Notes: generated by a model not told the origin, from the sequence alone. A stretch of DNA of 64,000 bases from Mytilisepta virgata (GCA_028015205.1 CM051508.1:11674001-11738000), one strand, 5' to 3'. Shown: positions 13,381 through 25,101, counted from the first letter of the stretch. A program made the numbers and translations.

Positions 13381-13573
13381 GCAACACAACATGTAATATT
13401 CCAACTTCTTAAATTAATAAAAACAATATGGCTGACAGGCTGTGTACATAATAGCAGTGAACGTAGATTTATGCATCAATATTTCATGTATTTATAATAT
13501 TGCAAGACTAGAGGCACCTTTCCCTTATCAGTATTTCAATTTAATTTTTACTATTGATTTACATTCTTTACAG

Positions 13574-13686
13574 GATTGAATATAAAAATTATGTTGGTGA
13601 GTGAAGTTAATGAATCATCGACCACATTCAGAGAAAGAAATAACTCCAAAATTCTATTGTCACCAAACATTTGTGGGGGAAAATGA
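13574..13686 (+). CDS. candidate exon following 12611, in duplication unit A
   Basis: Acceptor ATTCTTTACAG, then RLNIKIMLVSEVNESSTTF and RERNNSKILLSPNICGGK to a TGA at 13684. It joins in phase to the 12611 exon. A strong donor (GAG/GTAAGAG) follows the stop at 13697. The G5 run at 13674-13678 lies just before the stop: with the frame shifted there the exon would stay open to that donor, so either this is the true C-terminus or the copy carries a frameshift. An internal donor (GTGAGT, 13597) is a third possibility. Unit B holds a second copy (16490-16602). Confidence 0.4.
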
Positions 13687-13953
13687 AAAGTTGAGGTAAG
13701 AGATGTGAATATTATTATGATGAAATTCCTTGTGATGGTTATTTTTGTTCATTTTGGAGGTCCAGTGGATGAAATGGAGAAATGGAGCTCATTCATTGTC
13801 AGTGACTATACAATATTCATGGAGTTATTGTATTAATGAGTTTTCAAATATATATCAAGCTTTTATGCTTTGTGGTTTCTTCAGTTATTAATGTGTGTTT
13901 TTGAAAATAAATTTCTCTCAACAGATTAAGAGATTTACATGATATTTAATTTA

Positions 13954-14236
13954 TGAACCGACCATTTAACATCAAGGGCGTGGAGGGGGGGGGGGGGGGG
14001 GGGGTATGGTTTTTTGTCCGAGTCTAAATTTTGTTTTTAGTTTTCAGCGCTATCAATCAAATTATTTTGTTTTTAAATTTAACACTATACGCTATGGGGA
14101 AAATCTTAATATTTTTTTTGTCATCTGCTTGACCACAATATTTTTTTCCATCAATTGGGGATCAGAATATTTGTTTAGGAAAGAACCATAGCACCTCCTC
14201 CCCCCCCCTCCCCCGAAGTTAAATGGTCGGTCCCTT
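13954..14236. mobile_element. poly-G-ended MITE (unit A copy)
   Basis: Left arm AACCGACCATTTAACATCAA followed by a 20+ G run, right arm a C run then GAAGTTAAATGGTCGGTCCC. The TIR (GACCGACCATTTAA) thus leads directly into homopolymer. The 60-codon + ORF inside is not a gene. It is duplicated with the surrounding segment at 16895-17165. Confidence 0.6.
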
Positions 14237-16489
14237 AGTTCTTTTAAGCATTACCTCGACCTTTTTGCCTGACGTACAGTAATGCAAATGTACAATGGCT
14301 CATTCGATATGTTTTCATATCCAATATGAAGCTGAGGGATGTTTTGTCAATAATTAATCCCCACTAATGGACTGATTGTCTAATAATGGCTGCCACCATT
14401 TAACAAAGACTTCTAAATCGTAGTGTAAATGACCCATATGCTCCTATAGCGTTCGCTGCGCTCGATATAACACTCACTGTCAATCTTGTTTGAAAAAAAA
14501 GAGAGCAGAAATCAAGTATCAAGTTTTTTGTTTTTCATATTTTATCGTTTCTATGATAGCAACATCCATAATTTTATAAGCATAGACAATGTTTCTTGTG
14601 TAAAGATTTACCCTTGCCTCTCCATCCAATCAGCAGAAACAGTATTTTTTAAAACAAAAAAACAAAAAAAACAGATACATAAATGATACGGTTACATGGG
14701 AAACATAAAGTGATAACATTTTGTAGAAACATGTATATCACATAGGGCAGACAAAAGAACTGTACAACAGGATGAAATAATTTCATAGGTAGTGAACACA
14801 TTTAATAACATTTAATAACAGAACCTATTTCACAAGGTGTAAAGAATGTTTAATAGATAACATATATACGGAACCATTTTCATACATTTTAAACAACATT
14901 TTGCTATAAAAAGGTTCTGCTAAACTTTATTAAATGAATATGTACCCAATACAAAAAGAAAAAGAAAAAAAGTACAATAATGCATTAATACAAGCAATTA
15001 CAGATATAGTACATTAATATTCATCTTTTAACGATATAATTTATTCATTTTTACATATATTGATGCACTTATTACTCTGTAATTAAATATTATTCTTGGT
15101 GTATTCCCACACTTCTCATCACAGTGGTTAAAAAGTATTTAATTCCCACAAATATTAAACAGTCTAGTGCAATTTCCCCCAACCGCTTTTCACGGGTTTT
15201 ACGTTTATAGGAACGACAAACTAGAAAAGTTTCGAAATGACGTCTCGGATGGAGAAATTCCATAACTCAATCGTATCTGAAGGAGAATCTATATCTATAT
15301 ATCTGTTCTATGACTTATTATTTTCTTAAATGTTGTTTACTTATCTATTTAGTATTTTTTTCACTTACAATTACATTTTAAATTTTTTCAGTCCATTTTA
15401 TTTTTTTCATTGTAAATCATTGTAGTATCTTTTCTGTATAGATCTGCGTTTTTTTCCGTTTTTATCTTTTTCTACTTTCTTAATCTATCCGTACGTAACA
15501 TTATTTCCTGGACACATAATTATGTTAAAATCAGTAAGCTTGGCGACATTGTTGACATGAATTTCATACATCTATTGTTTTGATCCCCCTTCTGACTTTA
15601 CTTTCATTTCATTTTCTGAATATTGGTAACTTTCCGTAAGTTATAAAAATACGTCGGAAACGCGACCTTAACAAAATGACTAGACACGGAAACTTTCATA
15701 TAAAATAAAGACGAAAAATAAAGTACATTCGGAAATATTTTGCACTTGTATAAATATTGATTGTAGGTCGCTTGGTATCGGAGAACTGAACTCGGACATT
15801 AAACATAACCTAAGTAAATGAAGCGCGAAAAGTACAGTTTGTAGTTCAGAGTCACATAGTTTTGGTGGGAGGCTGTGGTACTCCTCAAGATGCATCTTGA
15901 TATCAAGTAATATGACTGTAGGCCGCTTGGTATCGGAAAATACGTAAAACTTAACCTAAGTCAATGAAGCTTGATAAGTAGGTCAAACTGACCCTATTTT
16001 GATGGAAGACTGTGTTACTCCTTGAGATGCATCCTGACACCAAGTACTATGATTGTAGGTCGCTTGGTACCGAAGAAATGAACTCGGACGTAAAACATAA
16101 CCTAAGTCAATAAAGCGCAATAAATCCGTCAGAGTGAGGATTAATACCATATATTTTAACAAGAGTGGACACACTAAATGTTTCGCCTTGGTATACATGG
16201 ACACAGAATAATGAGTATCTGATACCCGACATTGCAATTCAAAGGAAAATGCATTAAAAGAAATAGTAATGGTCAGGTTATAACTTGTATGTAAAATCTC
16301 ATGCATGTCATTCAAGCCTAAAAACTGTGTCCAAGGCGAGCTGACACATCCCAGACTGGTATGTACCCACAAAAAAAATACCTATAGGCCAAAAATGGTG
16401 GGTCTATTTATAATATTGCAAGACAAGAGGCACCTTTCCCTTATCAGTATTTCAATTTAATTTTTTCTATTGATTTACATTCTTTACAG

Positions 16490-16602
16490 GATTGAATATA
16501 AAAATTATGTTGGTGAGGGAAGTTAATGAATCATTGACCACATTCAGAGAAAGAAATAACTTCAAAATTCTATTTTCACCAATCATTTGTGGGGGAAAAT
16601 GA
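16490..16602 (+). pseudogene. duplicated exon copy in unit B
   Basis: Same frame as 13574-13686 with several substitutions (S to R, S to L, S to F, L to F, N to I changes) and the same TGA. The downstream donor GGTAAGAG of unit A is GATATAAGAG here, so it cannot splice there. Its upstream partner exon is not duplicated. Probably non-functional. Confidence 0.45.
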
Positions 16603-16894
16603 AAAGTTGATATAAGAGATGTGAATATTATGATGAAATTCCTTGTGATGGTTATTTTTGTTCATTTTGGAGATACATTTGAAATTTGAATTGAAGCTAA
16701 AGAATCCAGTGGATGAAATGGAGAAATGGAGCTCATTCATTGTCAGTGACTATACAATATTCATGAAGATATTGTATTAATGAGTTTTCAAATATATATG
16801 AAGCTTTTATGCATTGTGGTTTCTTCAGTTATTAATGTGTGTTTTTGAAAATAAATTTCTCTCAACAGATTAAGAGATTTACATGATATTTAAT

Positions 16895-17165
16895 TTATGA
16901 ACCGACCATTTAACATCAAGGGCGTGGAGGGGGGGGGGGGTATGGTTTTTTGTCCGAGTCTAAATTTTGTTTTTAGTTTTCAGCGCTATCAATCAAATTA
17001 TTTTGTTTTTAAATTTAACACTATACGCTATGGGGAAAATCTTAATATTTTTTTTTGTCACCTGCTTGACCACAATATTTTTTCCCATCAATTGGGGATC
17101 AGAATATTTGTTTAGGAAAGAACCATAACACCTCCCCCCCTCCCCGAAGTTAAATGGTCGGTCCC
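16895..17165. mobile_element. poly-G-ended MITE (unit B copy)
   Basis: A paralogue of 13954-14236 created by the segmental duplication. The G run is shorter (about 12), showing homopolymer length change since duplication. Confidence 0.6.
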
Positions 17166-17626
17166 TTAGTTCTTTTAAGCATCACCTCGACCTTTTTGCC
17201 TGACGTTACAGTAATGCAAATGTACAATGGCTCATTCGATATGTTTTCATATCCAACATGAAGCTGAGGGATGTTTTGACAATAATCAATCCCCACTAAT
17301 GGACTGCTGATTGTCTAATAATGGCTGCCACCATTAAACAAAGACTTCTAAATCATAGTTTAAATGACCCATATGCTCCGATAGCGCTCGCTGCGCTCGA
17401 TATAACACTCACTGTCAATCTTGTTTGAAAAAAAAGAGAGCAGAAATCAAGTATCAAGTTTTTTTGTTTTTCATATTTTATCGTTTCTATGATAGCAACA
17501 TCCATAATTTTATAAGCATAGGCAATGTTTCTTGTGTAAAGATTTACCCTTGCCTGTCCATCCAATCAGCAGAAAAAAAAGAAAAAAAAACAGATCCCTA
17601 AATGATACGGTTACCTGGGAAACATA

Positions 17627-18112
17627 AATAAGGTACATAACAGTATTAACAAAACTCGCAAGTCCATAAGACGTGTGACAAAACTGGTATCACACCACTG
17701 GAAAGTTGCAACCGTAATGGTCCTGACTTGGTACAGGCATTTCAAAAGAAATGGTGGGTTGAATCTAGGTTTTACAGCGCGCCAAACCTCCCGCTTCCAT
17801 TACGGCATAAAAGTACCAGTGGTGGTAATCAACATAGATATGCTGATGTCAAAGTTGGTAAAGTAGAAACAAAACACCAAGATAAGTTATAAAAAACAAT
17901 CTTCAATGATAGTAGTAGAAGATACTGAATATTTTTCAACCAAATCTTGGTATTTGAAAAAGAATTTCGTAAGAGACCTTTTTAGACGCATTTCCTCGTA
18001 TTCCTGGCTAAGAAGTCTGTCACGCAGATGTTTATGGCGTTCAAGGAAATCAGAGTAGTTGGAACATGCTCTAGCGTAACGAATCAATTGAGAAATATAA
18101 ACACCATATGCA
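17627..18112 (-). pseudogene. RT C-terminal fragment inserted in duplication unit B
   Basis: The minus strand encodes A-Y-G-V-Y-I-S followed by QLIRYARACSNYSDFLERH and a KRSLTKFFFKYQDL segment, homologous to the 43.3-kb fragment but a different subfamily with a different 3' UTR. The corresponding site in unit A (about 14708) has no insertion, so this copy arrived after the duplication or was lost from A. The + ORF at 17675-17866 lies in its UTR. Confidence 0.6.
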
Positions 18113-18209
18113 GTGATAACATTTTATAGCAACATGTATATGACATAGGGCAGACAAAAGAACTGTACAACAGGATGAAATAATTTTATAGGTAGTGAAC
18201 ACATTTAAT

Positions 18210-18398
18210 AACATTTAATAATAATAATAATAATAATAATACTTTATTGCAAACAATACCCATTTGGGTCATAGCAATACAATACAAATGTCACATACAA
18301 AAAAAAAAAAAAACATATTTGAACATCAATTTATTATACATGTATAAACAGATAACTAATATAGTCAAGAGTCTCCTTTTCTCAGTTCTAATAACAAA
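18210..18398 (-). mobile_element. LINE/SINE 3'-end with (TTA)n tail inserted in unit B
   Basis: Read on the minus strand it ends GCAATAAAGTATTATTATTA. Unit A lacks it at the matching place (about 14818), and TAATAACA occurs on both sides in unit B, fitting a target duplication. Confidence 0.55.
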
Positions 18399-19082
18399 GA
18401 ACTTATTTCACAAGGTGTAAAGAATGTTTAATAGATAATATATATGGAACCATTGTCATACATTTTAAACAAAATTTTGCTATAAAAAAGGTTCTGCTTA
18501 ACTTTATTAAATGAATATGTACCCAATACAAAAAAAAAATAATAAAATAAAAGTACAAGAATACATTAAAACAAGCAATTACAAATAGAGTACATTAATA
18601 TTCATCTTTTTAACGATATAATTTATTCATTTTTACATATATTGATGCACTTATTACTCTGTAATTAAGTTAGTTTGTAGTTCAGAGTCACATAGTTTTG
18701 GTGGGAGGCTGTTGTACTCCTCAAGATACATCTTGATATCAAGTAATATGACTGTAGGCCGCTTGGTATCGGAAAATTGAACTAGGACGTAAAACTTAAG
18801 TCAATGAAGCTTGATAAGTAGGTCAAACTGACCCTATCTTGGTGGAAGACTGTGTTACTCCTTGAGATGCATCCTGACACCCAAGTACTATGATTGTAGG
18901 TCGCTTGGTACCGAAGAAATGAACTCGGACGTAAAACATAACCCAAGTCAATGAAGCGCAATAAATCCGTCAGAGTGAAGATTAATACCATATTTTAACA
19001 AGAGTGGACACGCTAAATGTTTCGCCTGGGTATGCATGGACACAGAATAATGAGTATCTGATACCCGACATTGCAATTCAAA

Positions 19083-20595
19083 GGAAAACATTTTGCTATA
19101 AAAAAGGTTCTACTTAACTTTATTAAATGAATATGTACCCAATACAAAAAAAAAGAAAAAAGTACAAGAATACATTAATACAAGCAATTACAAATAGAGT
19201 ACATTAAAATTCATCTTTTTAACGATATAATTTATTCATTTTTACATATATTGATGCGCTTATTACTCTGTAATTAAATATTATTCTTGGTGCATTCCCA
19301 CACTTCTCATCACAGTGGTTAAAAAGTATTTAATTCCCACAAATATTAAAAAGTCTAGTGCAATTTCCCCCAACCGCTATTTACGGATTTTACGTTTATC
19401 GGAAGGACAAACTAGAAAAGTTGCGAAATGACACTCACTCATATCTGAAGGAAAATCTATATCTCTATATCTGTTCTATGACTTATTATTTTCTAAAATG
19501 TTATTTACTTATCTATTCAGTATGTTTTTTCACTATCAATAACATTTTAATTTTTTTTAGTCCATTTTATTTTTTTCATTGTATATCATTGTAGTATCTT
19601 TTCTGTATAGATCTACGTTTTTTCCCGTTTTTATCTTTTTCTACTTTCTTAATCTATCCGTACGTAACATTATTTCCTAGACACATAATTATGTTAAAAT
19701 CTGTAAGCTTGGCGACATTGTTGACATGAATTTCATACATCTATTGTTTTGATCCCCCCTTTTGACTTTATTTTCATTTAATTTTCTGAATATTGATAAC
19801 TTTACGTAAGTTATAAAAATACGTCGGAAACGCGACCTGAACAAAATGACTAGACACGGAAACTTTTATATAAAATAAAGACGAAAAATAATTTGAATAA
19901 AGTACAATCGGTAATATTTTGCACTTGCATAAATATTGATTGTAGGTCCCTTGGTATCGGAGAACCTAACTCGGACATAAAACATAACATAAGTAAATGA
20001 AGCGCGAAAAGTACAGTTTGTAGGTCAGAGTCACATAATTTTGGTGGGAGGCTGTGGTACTCCTCACGATGCATTTTGATATCAAGTAATATGACTGTAG
20101 GCCGCTTGGTATCGGAAAATTGAACTAGACGTAAAACTTAACCTAAGTCAATGAAGCTTGATAAGTAGGTCAAACTGACCCTATTTTGGTGGAAGACTCC
20201 TTGAGATGCATCCTGACACCAAGTACTATGATTGTAGGTCGCTTGGTACCGAAGAAATGAACTCGGACGTAAACCATAACCTAAGTCAATGAAGCGCAAT
20301 AAATCCGTCAGAGTGAAGATTAATACCATATTTTAACAAGAGTGGACACACTAAATGTTTCGCCTGGGTATGCATGGACTCAGAATAATGAGTATCTGAT
20401 ACCCGACTTTGCAATTCAAAGGAAAATGCATTAAAAGAAATAGTAATGATCAGGTTATATCTTGTATGTAAAATCTCATGCATGTCATTCAAGCCTAAAA
20501 ACTGTGTCCAAGGCAGGCTGACACATCTCAGACTGGTATGTACCCACAAAAAAAAACTACCTATAGGCCAAAAATGGTGGGTCTATATAATACAT
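19083..20595. repeat. segmental tandem duplication, partial unit C
   Basis: Starts at the equivalent of A 14893 (AACATTTTGCTATAAAAAAG) and runs to the same GGTGGGTCTAT end. It keeps the block deleted from B, so C was not copied from present-day B. The minus ORFs of 63-87 codons are the frameshifted equivalents of the 129-codon A ORF. Confidence 0.75.
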
Positions 20596-20599
20596 TTAT

Positions 20600-21866
20600 A
20601 ACATCTGTTGATAAATGGACTTATTTGTAAAAATGGCATGTACCCAGAAATAGACCAAATACGGTGGGTCTAGGTTTTCTAGTTTCTGAGAAATTGACTT
20701 AATCACGAAAATGTGACGCAGATCACTCAGCAGAAAATTTAGGTCAAGGTCAAAATGCATGTGTCAGACTGACATCTACCCACCAAGAACTATATTTTGA
20801 ACAATGTAGATGGGCTTAAATAAAAGACATTTTGTTAGATATATCTGTCGCTACATGTGACTCTTAACTTGTGATATCACTAAGTTTCCAAAAGATTGAT
20901 GATGTATGAATTATTGTTAAACGTCCAGTGGCAACTAGGTGCATATCAGAACGAGGATATGTTGATATGATAATAAATATGATTCCTGCTTTGTTACTGT
21001 ACTAGACTGACACGCTGACTCGGATTTTGAACGTGCTAGGTCACGAGGTAACTGTCCACAGGAAGACATGTCACCCCACTCGGCCGACAAGAGTTTCCAA
21101 AAGAAAAATTCAAAATTCAAAACTGAAGAATTATAGCAACTAGCCTACCTAGTCACAAAAGAAAGAATTTATTGGAAGTATTCGACTTTTACATAACTGA
21201 AATATTATTTAATGTGCTTGTGCAATGTCAATATGTACTTATCCCCAAAAGTTTTCGTTCTTTACAGCAGGTGTTACACAAGGAACACGCCGATTTATCT
21301 TCAATCCGGGTGATAAAACAGAAAACCTTGAAAGGTGAAGGGAATTTCTCATTATATAGGATGTGCTGTCAATTTTATGAAGTTGGGATACATATGAACA
21401 TTTTCAATATCTTACATGTACATTCTGTACCAGTGAAAAAAAGCCCTAAGTTCTCGATTCCACAGTTAATATTGTTTGTAGGGAATTCCGTTTTTCATTC
21501 GAACTCCTTAATCTTTTACATTCACTTCTTGCGAAATGCCACGAGTGATCTAGAAATTACACCTGCTGTGAGGAACGATAACTCTGTCAAAAAAAGATAA
21601 AATACGTATGCACCCCGAGCTCCGCAAGTAGGGAACAGGCTATAAAAAGACAATAAATATACTACCAATTGCATTCAGAGATACAAAGATAATTAAAGAA
21701 CGTTTATAACCGCATATCTTAAATATTGTTAACATTTCATAAAATTTTCTCGATGTAACATTTTAGGAAGAAAGGAGGCTATTAATTTCTTCTTACATAA
21801 AGATCATATGCACAAGAAGGTCGACTTTCCTTTTTGCCAAATGTTTCTATTGAGAACGAATATTAA
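20600..21866. other. 3' flank / 3' UTR side of the receptor gene
   Basis: Starts with further diverged copies of the GTACCCA...GGTGGGTCTA segment, then the truncated SINE at 20890-21095. A 142-codon + ORF (21172-21600) has no recognisable domain and lies antisense to the probable receptor 3' UTR; I do not call it. A minus-strand AATAAA (complement TTTATT) occurs near 21167; no closer canonical signal was noted. Confidence 0.4.
20890..21095 (-). mobile_element. 5'-truncated SINE of the 54.7-kb family
   Basis: The reverse complement matches the 3' ~200 bp of the SINE at 54711-55070, including GACATGTCTTCCTGTGG, GTCTAGTACAGTAACAAAGC and TTGCCACTGGACGTTTAACA. The tRNA-like head is missing, as expected for incomplete target-primed reverse transcription. 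Confidence 0.65.
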
Positions 21867-22133
21867 TTATTCTGTAAGCATGTTTGCCTTTGATCTACGA
21901 TCTCTTTGTCTATAGTCAATCAATCCATCTACATACATGAAATCGTCTTCGTCGTCATCAGTTTCATCGTCGTTTTCGTCGTTGGAATTATCTTCTATAG
22001 GTTTCAAGACTGCAGTTGCATTAAAGTCAATGTCGGAGTATATTGTTTTGTCATTTATTCCTATTATTCTGTTGCTAGGCTTTCCAGATTTAAACTCAAT
22101 TTCTACATAATTTAGTTCTTGTCCAACTGGTTT
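21867..22133 (-). CDS. IgSF receptor exon 12: ITIM-like and ITSM-like motifs, acidic tail, stop
   Basis: The terminal coding exon, 88 codons plus TAA, begins after a TATTTCAG acceptor. ELNYVEIEF fits the ITIM consensus (I/V/L/S)xYxx(I/V/L). KTIYSDIDF, with its Tyr 23 residues later, fits the ITSM consensus TxYxx(V/I). The Tyr-Tyr spacing is close to that of ITIM-ITSM pairs in vertebrate PD-1 and Siglecs (established) and too wide for an ITAM. An acidic run rich in Asp/Glu/Asn follows, then FMYVDGLIDYRQRDRR with two more tyrosines outside the consensus. The predicted role, recruiting SH2-domain phosphatases, is inference from the motifs. The + strand ORF across this exon is a shadow. Confidence 0.78.
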   Translation of the reverse strand, partial: KPVGQELNYVEIEFKSGKPSNRIIGINDKTIYSDIDFNATAVLKPIEDNSNDENDDETDDDEDDFMYVDGLIDYRQRDRRSKANMLTE

Positions 22134-22189
22134 CTGAAATAATATAATGCTAAAATTACTATGATATGAAGATGATGTCGGGTATACGT

Positions 22190-22906
22190 CAATCTAATTG
22201 GTTCCGTTGTTATATACAGCCGCGCGTGGAAATCTAACTACAGCCACTTGAGGATCATGTCTAGGGTAAAATTTGCTGAACTTTGACCAACCAATCAGCA
22301 TCTAGAAAGTCATTTACAATTTACCAATCAACGATGCGCTCTCATACATTGTCGGGGTTCAACTTCAGTTTTTGTTTGAAGAGTTTTTTTCTATCCACTC
22401 TTCCGTTGCCAAAATGTCAATGTTTATGAACGACAATTCAAACAATACACAACTGTTTGTTCTCATAAATATTTTTCTCAGTCAGTCAGTGTTAATAATT
22501 CACATGAGGCCATTGGAACTCGTTGGTAGACTTAAAAACAATAACTTTTAACGATTCAGATTATGAAATAAAAATCGCATGGAGGCTGCCATACTTGTTA
22601 TTTTACAAATCAAATATATTTATTAAAGAAAGCTCATTATATGAACATATTCAAAATACAGTGTCTCAGAAGCATACATTTGTAGGAGAGTAGTACATAC
22701 ACATAAACACTTTATACATAAATCCAAAATAATTCATAATTACTCTAGACGCTGCAACAATTTCTATGCCAGTTCAATACGCTAAGATTGTATAGCCGCA
22801 TTGCTGATTGGCTACAGCAATTTGACCCTAGACATGACCCTCAAGCAGCCACGCGTGACATATAAACAATAAAGCGCAACTGCACAGACTGATTTTACTT
22901 AGATTG
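22190..22906. mobile_element. 717-bp foldback element with 9-bp target duplication in the last receptor intron
   Basis: GGTATACGT is present exactly at 22181-22189 and again at 22907-22915. Between them the ends are CAATCTAA and TTAGATTG. The terminal regions form long imperfect inverted repeats over roughly 110 bp; for example CTTGAGGATCATGTCTAGGG near the left end and its complement with one change near the right end. A 9-bp duplication plus long TIRs is the hallmark of Mutator-like elements (established). No transposase is visible. Confidence 0.7.
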
Positions 22907-23349
22907 GGTATACGTGAGTGAGAAAACTTCTTAATAAATTTATCTTAGTACAGTTGAAAATGAAATAATAATAAAATTGTTTTTTTAACGGGATTTGAAA
23001 TATTACTGTGATTAATAATAACTTTTTGTCACAAACGTTATTATATTGTTAGGTAAAATACATGTATATTCCATTGTGTTGTGGAGTAGTTATTGGTGTA
23101 TTTATTCATTGTAACAATAACATGCATTCGAGCACATCATCGTTATAGGATGGCATTTCGCATCCTTCTATTTAACGCAAGGTGTCGTGTAGTTTATACA
23201 AAGTTGCAATGTCATCTTAAATTTCGTTTGATTTATGTGTGTTTTATTTATTTTATTTCTTGATTTTTAAGTTAACTATTGATGAAATGGTCCAATATGC
23301 TTTTAACTGATTAACAATCTCCATATAAAGTTCAAGTGAAAGACTTGTT

Positions 23350-23858
23350 GTAGATTGTTGTTTGCTTAACATCCAGTGGCAAATATTTCATATCAATGAT
23401 TATATCTAATGTTTACCGTTGCATTTTTTTACCTTAATATTGACTTGAACAGCTAAAATATAGAATTCTGAACCCAAATATATATAGTTGCTAGGGACTT
23501 TTTCATCGGTTGCTATGGACTTTTTCAGGCCAGGTCAGCTAACAATTTATCAAACAATTCAAATAGGGTTGGGAAGAAATATAAATGGGAACCAATTTTG
23601 ACTGCCACTGTAAATGGGTGGATGGTTTGGTAGGATCTGATAATTTAGCCTTCTGTAGTGGCCATTAGCATAGTCTTTCCCAAAAACAAAAACTACAGAA
23701 GTGGTCTTTAGCGTGAACCTAAAATTCCCCAAACACATCAATCACTATGGTCCGTGGTCAGGCTTTCTGTAATTATAACCTCACCACCCCTCCCCCCAAC
23801 GAGAGGGTCTCCCCTATCCGCCACCTCCTGGGGACGCACTAGTGCAAAGGTGCCTAGT
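23350..23858 (-). mobile_element. second copy of the 30.0-kb element, with internal extra sequence
   Basis: It shares AACATCCAGTGGCAAATATT at its 3' end (minus-strand reading of the tail), GGAACCAATTTTGACTGCCA in the middle, and CGAGAGGGTCTCC / TATCCGCCACCT near its 5' end with 30050-30425. About 150 bp around 23390-23545 has no counterpart in the other copy. It lies in the last receptor intron, about 130 bp from microexon 11. Confidence 0.55.
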
Positions 23859-23970
23859 TCAGTGAAAGGATATTAAAATCTAAATGAATTTTTACGAAAC
23901 AAATTTCGTGCACGTGTATACTAATTCCTTCAAACGTTTTCTCAAATGATTTTATAGAGTTGTTTCTTAC

Positions 23971-23990
23971 CTGTATATCCATTTCATTTC
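23971..23990 (-). CDS. IgSF receptor exon 11: 20-nt microexon
   Basis: A very short exon between a TTTATAG acceptor and a GTAAGA donor, encoding G-N-E-M-D-I-Q. It starts in phase 1 and ends in phase 0. This is what is needed to bring the phase-1 chain into the phase-0 terminal exon: without it the reading frame of the last exon is lost. That frame logic is the main support. Microexons in receptor tails are commonly skipped under regulation; skipping here would change the frame and remove the ITIM/ITSM segment. Confidence 0.55.
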
Positions 23991-24594
23991 CTATAAACAT
24001 AACTGGTTCGTTTGGATGCAATAAACCTTGAAAAGAAGCTAATTATAAGAATGAGTAATAAAATACAAACGGAGGAATTGTCTTTGCAAAGTAAAAGCCG
24101 ACATTCTAGTGTATAAGATTAAAATATTTTTTTATAAACAGCGCTACAATACGTTAATTCAATCTTAAGGTTAACTTTTGTTCTTAACTACTACAACGAA
24201 TTTGTAGGTTTAACTTTATTTTCATATATAGGAATATCAATAATCGTACAATCTAATTGAAACAGGTCCATATTTGACATCTTGTTTGTGAAACAGTTGG
24301 AAATAATACAATTAATCCGTCTCAAGTGGAATAACTCGACGATTTTTCTCATATTTTTCATCAAGTCTGTTTTAAATTTTTAATTGTAGATGTTTATACC
24401 ACAATAGATCAACAACAGATAAACACAGTTTGTTTTTTTTTGTTATTATTGTATTCGGAAAAAAGGCCTTAAACTTAAGAAATTTGTTTTCAAAAATTTT
24501 ATTACACAATCTCAGGTAAAATATTTTGTATAGTATTCTACAATGTTCGGTTATCTTGAAGAATTGACTTCATGTAATTTTCTAAATTTCCTTC

Positions 24595-24625
<31 letters not shown>

Positions 24626-25101
24626 CCTAAAAAAAATACCGTAAACAAATGAACCTGTTTAAGAATGATCGGTGGTCTAATAGGAAATAAATAGGATTTG
24701 AAATAGGTGTTTTAGTTTGAGAGAACATATGAATAGTAAACAAATAAGCAAGAAAAATATAGATTCATGTGCTCATTTTAGAGCTATAAAGCCTTGAAAA
24801 TTTGCAGGAAATAGGTTTTCTCTGGGTTTTTCATTGTCTTTGCATTGGCAACTTCAGTCTCTCAGAAATGTATGAAAAAATAAAAAAGGATTTCATAAAA
24901 TTATGTCAAATACCATTTTAAGGTATATATGATTGAATTATATAAGAAAAAGTAGGGGTTCGTGGGCAAAAATTTTAATGTTTAAAAAATGGATAAAACC
25001 CGAGGATTCAGAAAATCTGACAAAAAGACCAAAACATGACCAGCGATCATCCGTAATGGTCCTGCATGTGTGCATATCTTATTCCTCAATATGTATCTCA
25101 C

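Larger units (their letters stand above)
13494..16405. repeat. segmental tandem duplication, unit A
   Basis: The most complete copy of a ~2.9-kb unit. It starts TTATAATATTGCAAGAC and ends GCCAAAAATGGTGGGTCTAT. It holds an exon-like segment (13574-13686), a poly-G MITE, and three ~135-155-bp repeats around TTGTAGGTCGCTTGGTA (15761, 15917, 16053). The 129-codon minus ORF at 15983-16372 crosses those repeats and is broken in other units, so I do not call it a gene. Confidence 0.75.
16406..19082. repeat. segmental tandem duplication, unit B
   Basis: Repeats unit A from TTATAATATTGCAAGAC. Differences: insertions at 17627-18112 and 18210-18398, and a ~750-bp deletion at 18668 relative to A (15085-15837 missing). 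It ends inside the segment corresponding to A 16243. Confidence 0.75.

Noticed and set aside
15983..16372. 129-codon minus ORF in duplication unit A
   Set aside because: Runs through internal non-coding repeats and is frameshifted in units B and C; no selection for the frame.
21172..21600. 142-codon + strand ORF, longest complete ATG ORF in the window
   Set aside because: No domain, no splice context, antisense to the probable 3' UTR of the receptor; AT-rich chance frame is likely.
21867..22133. ITAM in the receptor tail
   Set aside because: The two YxxI motifs are 23 residues apart; ITAM spacing is about 9-12.
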